Source: Chloroflexota bacterium
GTDB taxonomy: Bacteria; Chloroflexota; Limnocylindria; Limnocylindrales; Limnocylindraceae
Reading direction: 5' to 3'
DNA: 44,069 nt
NCBI GenBank assembly: GCA_026389555.1
Contig: JAPLHQ010000004.1
Location: 1-44,069 of the forward strand
The position numbers and the translations under genes were made by a program. A model generated the notes under the pieces. It was not told where the DNA came from, ran no database searches, and saw nothing but the letters and a program-made list of their open reading frames with translations. Shown in pieces: positions 1-7,284 of this stretch (positions within the stretch are counted from its first letter, which is position 1; every line of letters begins with the position of its first letter).

Positions 1-996
1 GAAGACTGCAGAGCTCAGTCCGATGATGTCAAGCGTTGTAGGGTGTGCTGCGCTGTAGATCAGTACACGGAGATCTTTTCGCGTTGCGAGCGTGCTTGCC
101 GCAGTCTCATCTGCAACTCCAGGCGCAACGACCGCTTCATAACTCCCGTTTGCTATCTCTGCCGCTGCTGCCTGATCAATTGGTGTGTTGAGCGCAATGA
201 TGGCGCCTGATGTTGCAACGCTGTCGGTCTCAAGTGCGCGACGGAGTGCGCCAAGTGGTGTCTCTGCGGTTGCAACGCCGATCGGATCAGTGTGTCGGAT
301 CAGTGCCGCACTTGGGATTGGGAGGTCAGCAACGAGACGCGCGCCAGCATCAAGGTCGAGAAGATCGTTCAGTGTTGGCTCTGCTCCCTGGACGAGCTGC
401 GCGCTGAGTGGGCCCGCTGTTTGCTGATCGCTGCGCCGATACGCGGCCGCCTGTTGGTGCGGATTTTCACCGTGTGCAAAGTTGCGCAGCCGCTCAAGAA
501 GGATGATTTCTCGTTCTGGTAGTTGGTCGCCGCCGCGCGCTGTTGGGGCGAGTGCGGCCGCCACCGCAAATGCGGCGTGTTGCGTCAGTCGGTCACGAGC
601 GGCGCCGCCCACTACGCCGCCCACCGCGCCGTCAGCTTCGCCACCGCCGCGCGCCAGCGAGAGGGCGCCAATCAGGTCACCCGCGTCCGCCGGGTCGACC
701 AGGATGAGCGGGGTGTTTGCTCCAAGGCTGAGCGCACGGGCGACCGCGGCGAGTGGTTCGCGGACGTCGCCCGGGCCGAGCGGCGCAATAAGAAGGTCGG
801 CCGCGGTAAGGCCGCGAATGGTGGCGTCGAGCGCCGTGGCGTTCAGCGGAGTGTGGGGGATCCCCTCGCGGGCGAGCTCCGTGCTGAGCGGCTCGTGAGC
901 GTAGATCTCGGCGCCGTGCGCGAGCAGTGTGGCGAGCGTTGGCGCCAAGCGTGTGACCGCAGGCGCTGCTGGAGTGGCGACAACGAGGACCCGCAT
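1..996 (-). CDS. PurH-like protein (AICAR formyltransferase / IMP cyclohydrolase homologue), divergent, 3' part outside window
   Basis: Own reverse-strand translation (absent from ORF track because it runs off the edge): 332 codons without a stop, MRVLVVATPAAPAVTRLAPTLATLLAHGAEIYAHEPL...GENPHQQAAAYRR...SAQLVQGAEPTLNDLLDLDAG...LIRHTDPIGVATAETPLGALRRALETDS; GENPHQ and downstream segments align with PurH. Confidence 0.75.
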   Translation of the reverse strand, partial: MRVLVVATPAAPAVTRLAPTLATLLAHGAEIYAHEPLSTELAREGIPHTPLNATALDATIRGLTAADLLIAPLGPGDVREPLAAVARALSLGANTPLILVDPADAGDLIGALSLARGGGEADGAVGGVVGGAARDRLTQHAAFAVAAALAPTARGGDQLPEREIILLERLRNFAHGENPHQQAAAYRRSDQQTAGPLSAQLVQGAEPTLNDLLDLDAGARLVADLPIPSAALIRHTDPIGVATAETPLGALRRALETDSVATSGAIIALNTPIDQAAAAEIANGSYEAVVAPGVADETAASTLATRKDLRVLIYSAAHPTTLDIIGLSSAVF

Positions 997-1067
997 GGGG
1001 GCGATGATGGCATACTCGTCAAGCGAGCCGACCCCTTGTCGGATCAACTGAAGCATGAGGTAACGCA

Positions 1068-1496
1068 ATGGCGCAGTGGCCCTGGGAGTATCTCTTCGTT
1101 GCACTGAACGCGCGACTCGGCACCTTCTATACGCCGTTCTGGATGGTCAACCTCGCCCTCTTCATCATGACGATCGTTGCGTATGCGGTTGCAACGCGCG
1201 GCTCGCGTGCCAGGGGCGTGCTCGGAGATGAGTGGGAGTACCTGCTTTGGATCGGCGTCACCACCTTCGGCCTCAATCTCATCTACGCCGCATTCCAGTG
1301 GTACGGCATCTTCCCAATTGCCACCACGTTGATTGGCTTCTACCTGCTGCGCGACACCGTCGTGAATCGCTTCCCACCACAGTTCGCTGGTGAGGCTGCA
1401 CACGAAGCGGCGCTACGCGCGCGGCGCCAGGTAAGCGACGGCATTGAGGCAACGCTCAAGCGTCCAAACCGCCGCAGCGGCAGCAAGAAGCGCTGA
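1068..1496 (+). CDS. Small multi-spanning membrane protein of unknown function
   Basis: 142 aa ORF with several hydrophobic segments (FWMVNLALFIMTIVAYAV, YLLWIGVTTFGLNLIYAAF) and a basic C-terminus. Confidence 0.65.
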   Translation: MAQWPWEYLFVALNARLGTFYTPFWMVNLALFIMTIVAYAVATRGSRARGVLGDEWEYLLWIGVTTFGLNLIYAAFQWYGIFPIATTLIGFYLLRDTVVNRFPPQFAGEAAHEAALRARRQVSDGIEATLKRPNRRSGSKKR

Positions 1497-1506
1497 GCTC
1501 CACGCG

Positions 1507-1860
1507 GTGGAGATCCGCCGCTTCGGTCCCGGTAACCGCCGCATAGAACGCGAAGCTGGCGCGATCGGCGTTGCCAGCGCACTCCTTCACGCAGGCGCAA
1601 ACGCGCACATCACCGAGATTGCGCTGAGCGACCGCGCCGCACTTGGACCGGTTCGTAGTCCTAACGACGGCCTGTTGATCGTTATTGAGGGTGGCGGTTG
1701 GCTCGCACTTGCCGACGAGCGTCAGCGTGTTGCAAGCGGCGAAGCGGTTGCGCTTCCAGCCGGAGTTGAGCGACTCCTAGCGACCGATGGTGTTCCGCTA
1801 CGTGCGATCTTGGTTGAGTTCACCTCTGCTCATGCGCTTGAGCAGAGCGTAGGTGAGTAG
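1507..1860 (+). CDS. Cupin-like domain protein
   Basis: GTG start in frame with the 1444-1860 ORF; GGGWLALADERQRVASGEAVALPAGVERLLATDGVPLRAILVEF resembles a cupin core. Tail overlaps the convergent gene. Confidence 0.5.
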   Translation: MEIRRFGPGNRRIEREAGAIGVASALLHAGANAHITEIALSDRAALGPVRSPNDGLLIVIEGGGWLALADERQRVASGEAVALPAGVERLLATDGVPLRAILVEFTSAHALEQSVGE

Positions 1861-4800
1861 CACAACGCCTGCGAGCAGCGCGAGTACGAGTAGCGTTCCG
1901 TCGCCAGCTGTTGCAGCATCGTCTGGCTTCTCGAGCGTCACGCCGAACTGAAACGCCCATGTCCATGTTGGGAGAATCCCTTGATAGAAGTTATGGATGC
2001 CAGTTGGAAGCGGGAGTCCTGACCAGTTCGGATACCAGACCACCGCAACACCAGCGATCGAGATGAGTGCCCAACGGAAGATGCGCCGCGCATCTGTGAC
2101 GCGCTGAACTGACCAGGCGACGTACGCGGCTGGGATCAGTAGCGCTGCACCAATGATCGGGCCTGGTGTTGCAAAGCCGCCAGCGGTACAGACCTGACTC
2201 TCTGCGTAGACATCAAGGACGCCGGCGGCAGAGCAGAGCAGCGCGGTAAGCGCCCAGAGGAGTGGGGCGGCAACTACCAGTGCACCGAGTCCGATGCGCG
2301 TGAGGCGCGCGGCGAGCGCGTCTCCGCGTCGAAGATCTGCGAGCAAGAGTGCGAGAGAGATCAGTGCAATCTGCGACGACGGGAAGTAGTGGTACTGGAA
2401 CGCGGCGCGATCAATGCGCGCCCACGGTAGCCAGAGTGCGAAGTAGAGAATCAGCACGCTCGCCAACCCGATGCTTCGCTGCCTCCACGCCTGCAGTGCA
2501 ATCCACACGGTTCCCGCAACGCCAAGCACGCGTGAGACAACATTGCCCCCGTCGTAGACGGCGCCGGTCCACGCGCCGAGCGCTGCGTAGCTCTCTTGAG
2601 AGAACCAGACGGGCTTCAAATCGAGTGGCCACGCCCACCAGGGTGAGCTTGCAGCGTGCGCAACGCGCAGCGTGTCGTGATACCGATACATGGATGCGGT
2701 GAGGTCGACGAGTGTCTGACCGGTGTTCCCTACCGGCCATCCTGGAACGATCTGGTTGCCGAGCGCCGCCCACGGCACGTAGCTCAACAGGTAGACGCCG
2801 AGCGGGAGTGCAACGAGCGCAAACCCAACAAGGAGCGCCTCGCCACTAAACGCGGCGAGCCGCGACGCGGCGTGCGTTGAGAGATCCGCGCGGCGTAGAA
2901 GCCCAGCGCGCCAGGCGGCGGCGGTTGTAGCAGCCAGTGTCGCTACCGCCACCAAGAGGAAGGGGAGGTTCGGAATACGCGTGCTCTCCGCACTCCGTGC
3001 GAGCGCGGGCGGCAGGAGGAGCGCACCAAGGAGGACGAGTCCGCCCACCACAACAACTCTTCCTCCAGCGCTGCGTGAAAGCCAAGCGGCTCCGAGCGCG
3101 CCGATTCCGTAGATCGCCACCCACTTGCTTGCGAGCGCTATGCCGAGCGTTGCTCCTGTGGCGAGCAGAAGGAGTGCTCTCGAACGTGTGGTGTGCACCC
3201 GACCCTGCAGCCATGCAACAAATGCACAACATGCGGCGAGTAGTGCGGCGAGTAGGTAGACGTCGTTCATGCCGATGCGGCTCTGCACAAACCCGGCGCC
3301 GTCAAGGAGCGCAAGGGTGCCGACAAGCGCCGCCACATCACGACGCTCCGTGAGGAGTCGCGCGAGGAGGGCGAGGAGCGCCGCCGCCAGTGCGCCAGCG
3401 ATCACACCGGGCCATCGCCATCCTGCCGTGAGGTCGCCAACGGAGAGCTGTGCGATCTCTCCGCCTGGCCAGGCGACCAACAGTTCACCACGGCCGCCGT
3501 TCGGTAGCTCAGAGGAGGCGTCGAGCGCAGTGCCCACAATCTCCGTTGATGCTGCGCTATCACCGCGTTCACTGCCAAGCGGGACGTCAGCGAATCGCGC
3601 GTTACCGTTTGGCTCAATGCTCCAGAGTGCGGCTCCCGTTACACCGGGTGCGACGGCGTGAATGATCCTCGTTGCGTTGTTTGCCACGATCGCTGTGGCG
3701 CCGGGGATTGCAATCTTCTCCGTCTCGTATGCGGCACCGCTCTCGCGGATCGTATACACAACAATTTCATCTGCAGTTGCTGTATAGATTCGTGGTGTGT
3801 CAAACCAGTTCACCACAGTAACGCTGCGCGAACCTCCGGGTCGTGCGCTCACCATCGCGCCGCTTAAATCGTCTGCACTCATCACGGTGATACCGTCTTC
3901 ACCAGAGGCAACGAGTCGATCTTCCCCCTCTGCTTGAACGAGAGTGAGATCGGTTGCGCCGCGCACTGACGCGGTTGCCTCCAAGACTCCGTTGGTGACG
4001 CGAAGCACCTGATCGCCCGCCGCAACAAAGAGTGTCTCGCCGAGTGGTGCGATCGCAGTTGCGCCAACTGCACCACCAGCCCACGTGCGAATCTCTCCCG
4101 CTACACCGCTCTCCGCTCCCTGCGCTGATGCGTGGAAGGTCTCTCCGCTCTTCGTCACGCCCCAAAGTGAACCATCGTCTGCGGCGACGAGGTGAGTGGT
4201 GTCGGGGATGTTGATAGAAGCAGCTAGTGTGCGCGTCTCAGCGCGCAGAACGTCAACGCGATCCGGTGTAGCGACCCAGATCAGTGCGCTGATGCCTGCT
4301 CCCTCAGGTCGTGAAGCGATAGCTGTGATTGATGTTCCGTACTCACTTCTCCCATCAACGCGCGGCGCGCCGAAGAGTTCGAGTCCGGCGGCGATCGCAT
4401 ACTTTGCAACGTGTGGGTGCGTGTATTCATAGATTGCGTGCGGGTCGTCGTAGCGCCAGAACTGCATAAACTCCGTTGCGGTGCGCACGTGATACACCTC
4501 GTCGAACTCAAAGCGTGTCGGCTCTCCAACGCGCCAGCCGCGAAGTGAGAGTGCGGTGACGGCGATCACGACGATCATCCAGAGATCGACACGGTTGAGC
4601 GGCGCTCTCGGCGCCGGCTGTTGGGCTGGCGTTAACGGCCGCTTTGCCGCTGTGGCTCGTGCGGCGGCGCGTGGCCGTTCAGGTTGCGAACGGAAAAGTT
4701 GCCAGCCGCTGGCACACAGCGCGTAAAGGGAGAGCGCCACCACGAGCAGTATTGCGGTTGGGGTGTGGAGCAGGTCAGTGATTGGGCCGAGATCTGGCAG

Positions 4801-5961
4801 GCCAGGGTTCTTCAGGTAGTCAAGGGTTAGCGCACCCCAGCTGTTTAGTAGAAAGGCGACTGCTACAGCTGCAGCGATCGGTCGCCAACGCGGGATCGCC
4901 GCAGCGAGCGCGAGCGCGAGCGGGATGGCCGGATAGAGGTACCGCTCATGAACGCGTGTCGGCAACACAAAAAATGCGATGGCGATGAACGTGAGGGCGG
5001 CAACGGTGCGCACCCTGTTGTCGCCCCGTGCCGCCCAGAGTGCCGCAAGGATGGCGCCAATAAGGAGTGCAGCGCCGCAGAGAACGGCGGGTGGTCCGCC
5101 CGCAACGAGTGGCGCAAGGTCGCTCCCCCAACCACCGTTAAGGAGGAGTCCGGTCCCGTCGGTGCTGACGAGTGCCCACGGGTTCCATGCGTTGACGCTG
5201 AGATATGGGTAGTTCCCCGCCGCCTCACCAACCTTGCCGATCACGTCCACCACGGTGAGCCCGAACGGGAAGGCGACAAGGGAGACAACCGCTGTGCCAA
5301 CGAGTCCGGCCAACACCACACCCCACGGATCACCTGCGCGGCGAGCGCGAATCAGAGCGAGAGCGGCGAGGAGTGGAATCAGGATGCCGAACTGTGGCTT
5401 CACCACAGCGGCGAGTGCCGCGAGTGCAGCAGCGCGAAGTGTTTTGCCGCGAATCAGTTCTGAGGTGGCAAGGAGAAGCAGTGTCGTTCCAACAGAGTCA
5501 ACCTGCCCCCAGACCGCGGAGGTGAGCCAGATGATTGGTGTGAAGGCAAGAAGGAGCGCGACGTTTCGTTGCGCGCGAGCTGAGGCTCCAAGATCGGCAG
5601 CGAGGCGCACGGTGGCAAGGATCAGCAGTGCGTCCGCAAGGATGGCTGGGAGTTTTACCAGCGCGCCGGGGTCGAAACTTGACGTAAGCGCGCTACTGAT
5701 CGCACTGAGCGGCCAGAGTATCCAGAGGTAGCCTGGGAGATAGTCAAGGAAGTAGCCTCGCGCGTATGCCCCCCACGGTCCGTTCGCACCAAGATCGGCG
5801 GCCCAGCTCCTAAATGCGTTGAGATCTGCCGCGAACCCAGCGTCAGCAGGGAGAATCGCGTATGCGATGATGAGCCGCAGCGTGACCGCGCAGGCGATGA
5901 TGAATACGATGCTCGTGCTGGTAGGCCAGCCGGATGTTGAACTCTGCTTCGCGCCGTTCAT
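1798..5961 (-). CDS. Fusion membrane glycosyltransferase: N-terminal GT-C (HERYLYP type) + GT39/PMT-type protein mannosyltransferase with a beta-propeller-like insertion
   Basis: 1387 aa from internal Met MNGAKQ. N-half AVWGQVDS..KPQ..VHERYLYP; C-half FEFDEVYHVR..YTHPHVAKY..SRIGMNDVYL..MYRYHDTLRVAHAASSPWWAWPLDLKPVWF..YHYFPS, typical of the PMT family. Confidence 0.85.
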   Translation of the reverse strand: MNGAKQSSTSGWPTSTSIVFIIACAVTLRLIIAYAILPADAGFAADLNAFRSWAADLGANGPWGAYARGYFLDYLPGYLWILWPLSAISSALTSSFDPGALVKLPAILADALLILATVRLAADLGASARAQRNVALLLAFTPIIWLTSAVWGQVDSVGTTLLLLATSELIRGKTLRAAALAALAAVVKPQFGILIPLLAALALIRARRAGDPWGVVLAGLVGTAVVSLVAFPFGLTVVDVIGKVGEAAGNYPYLSVNAWNPWALVSTDGTGLLLNGGWGSDLAPLVAGGPPAVLCGAALLIGAILAALWAARGDNRVRTVAALTFIAIAFFVLPTRVHERYLYPAIPLALALAAAIPRWRPIAAAVAVAFLLNSWGALTLDYLKNPGLPDLGPITDLLHTPTAILLVVALSLYALCASGWQLFRSQPERPRAAARATAAKRPLTPAQQPAPRAPLNRVDLWMIVVIAVTALSLRGWRVGEPTRFEFDEVYHVRTATEFMQFWRYDDPHAIYEYTHPHVAKYAIAAGLELFGAPRVDGRSEYGTSITAIASRPEGAGISALIWVATPDRVDVLRAETRTLAASINIPDTTHLVAADDGSLWGVTKSGETFHASAQGAESGVAGEIRTWAGGAVGATAIAPLGETLFVAAGDQVLRVTNGVLEATASVRGATDLTLVQAEGEDRLVASGEDGITVMSADDLSGAMVSARPGGSRSVTVVNWFDTPRIYTATADEIVVYTIRESGAAYETEKIAIPGATAIVANNATRIIHAVAPGVTGAALWSIEPNGNARFADVPLGSERGDSAASTEIVGTALDASSELPNGGRGELLVAWPGGEIAQLSVGDLTAGWRWPGVIAGALAAALLALLARLLTERRDVAALVGTLALLDGAGFVQSRIGMNDVYLLAALLAACCAFVAWLQGRVHTTRSRALLLLATGATLGIALASKWVAIYGIGALGAAWLSRSAGGRVVVVGGLVLLGALLLPPALARSAESTRIPNLPFLLVAVATLAATTAAAWRAGLLRRADLSTHAASRLAAFSGEALLVGFALVALPLGVYLLSYVPWAALGNQIVPGWPVGNTGQTLVDLTASMYRYHDTLRVAHAASSPWWAWPLDLKPVWFSQESYAALGAWTGAVYDGGNVVSRVLGVAGTVWIALQAWRQRSIGLASVLILYFALWLPWARIDRAAFQYHYFPSSQIALISLALLLADLRRGDALAARLTRIGLGALVVAAPLLWALTALLCSAAGVLDVYAESQVCTAGGFATPGPIIGAALLIPAAYVAWSVQRVTDARRIFRWALISIAGVAVVWYPNWSGLPLPTGIHNFYQGILPTWTWAFQFGVTLEKPDDAATAGDGTLLVLALLAGVVLLTYALLKRMSRGELNQDRT

Positions 5962-5989
5962 GCTGTGAGTGTAGCCGCGGAGGAAGAGT

Positions 5990-6739
5990 ATGCCGATACT
6001 GATTGATGAACTCTCCCTCTTCTTCCCGTGCCATAACGAGGAGGAGAACCTTCTCCCGCTTGTGGACGAAGCGCTCGCCTCACTCCCCACGCTCGCTACG
6101 CGTTATGAAGTGATCATCGTGGACGACGGATCTACTGACGGCACCGCAGCGGTTGCAGCGAGGCTTGTTGCTGCACACCCTGGGGTGGTGCGCCTGGTTC
6201 GCCACGAGAAGAATCGTGGATACGGCGGTGCGCTTCGAAGCGGCTTCGCCGCTGCAACGATGCGCTTTGTTGCCTTTACTGATGGTGATCGTCAGTTCCG
6301 CGTTGCAGACCTTGCGCTCTTGCTACAAGTGTCACGCGAGCGTAACGCACCGGTGACAGTAGGGTTCAGGCTGCGCCGCGCAGATCCACTGGTTCGAAGG
6401 GTGTATGCGGGCGTCTACCGGTTTGCAAACCGCTTCTGGTTCTCACTCAACATACGCGATGTTGATTGTGCGATGAAGCTCTTTGATCGTGGTGTGTTGG
6501 CTAACGTTTCCATTGCTTCCAATGGTGCCTTCTTCTCTGCTGAGCTACTCATTAAGCTCCGTGCCGCAGGTGTGGCCATTGAAGAGGTTGGCGTCCCACA
6601 CTTTCCGCGTACCGCTGGATCGGCGAGTGGCGCGCGGCTCAGCGTCGTGCTTGCGGCGGTCAGAGACTTCTGGTCACTAAGGTTCGCCCTCTGGCGTGAT
6701 CGCGGCGCTGCGCTTCGTCGTGGGGAGCCGCTCCTCTAA
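5990..6739 (+). CDS. Family 2 glycosyltransferase, polyprenyl-phosphate mannose/glucose synthase-like
   Basis: LSLFFPCHNEEENLLPLVDEAL, YEVIIVDDGSTDGT, NRGYGGALRSGF, FTDGDRQF motifs. Confidence 0.88.
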   Translation: MPILIDELSLFFPCHNEEENLLPLVDEALASLPTLATRYEVIIVDDGSTDGTAAVAARLVAAHPGVVRLVRHEKNRGYGGALRSGFAAATMRFVAFTDGDRQFRVADLALLLQVSRERNAPVTVGFRLRRADPLVRRVYAGVYRFANRFWFSLNIRDVDCAMKLFDRGVLANVSIASNGAFFSAELLIKLRAAGVAIEEVGVPHFPRTAGSASGARLSVVLAAVRDFWSLRFALWRDRGAALRRGEPLL

Positions 6740-6740
6740 A

Positions 6741-7229
6741 TCAACTCGCTGGTGGCCCTTCTTCTCCGTCGAGCGAGTTAACAAATTCACGGAAGAGTGA
6801 GAGTCGCTCTTCCTCTGCAGCCTCGGGAACAATCCCTTCTGCGGCGAGCAGGTCGAGCGAGATAAAGATCGGCGCGTTTGCGCGGAGGGCGAGTGCTACG
6901 GCGTCACTTGGTCGTGCGTCAAGCTCCTGTACCGCTCCACCGGTTGGTGCAACCAGCATCCGCGCGCGAAAGGTCTCGTCGCGGAGCTCAAGGATGCGCA
7001 CCTCGCGGAGTTCTGCGCCGAGCGCGCTCATCATCAGCGTTGCAATGTCATGCGTGAGGGGTCGTTCTGGCCGAACGCCTTGGAGGTGGTAAGCGATCGC
7101 ATTCGCCTCGTTCGGTCCGATTGGAATCGGTAGATAGCGCTGCTCCTCCGCGTCACGGAGGAGCAGGATGTGCGTCCCCGAGAGCATCTGGATGCGAACC
7201 CCTTCAACAACCGCACGTCGTAGATCCAT
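6741..7229 (-). CDS. Bifunctional nuclease family protein (DUF151)
   Basis: MDLRRAVVEGVRIQ..LPIPIGPNEANAIAYHLQGVRPERPLTHD..LDARPSDAVALALRANAPIF matches DUF151/BFN; start set at MDLRR. Confidence 0.85.
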   Translation of the reverse strand: MDLRRAVVEGVRIQMLSGTHILLLRDAEEQRYLPIPIGPNEANAIAYHLQGVRPERPLTHDIATLMMSALGAELREVRILELRDETFRARMLVAPTGGAVQELDARPSDAVALALRANAPIFISLDLLAAEGIVPEAAEEERLSLFREFVNSLDGEEGPPAS

Positions 7230-7284
7230 CTGCTGATGATCCCACCCTTCCACTCTCCGTGCGCAGGCGGCGCGGGGCGGCTCG

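Noticed and set aside
185-1107. Several plus-strand ORFs (185-427, 292-522, 482-898, 523-1107)
   Set aside because: Antisense to the purH-like frame; Arg/Ala-rich, low-complexity translations typical of shadow ORFs in GC-rich DNA.
4948-5731. Plus-strand ORFs of 165-171 aa over the GT-C fusion gene
   Set aside because: Opposite strand of a clear membrane protein gene; no recognisable domain or start context.
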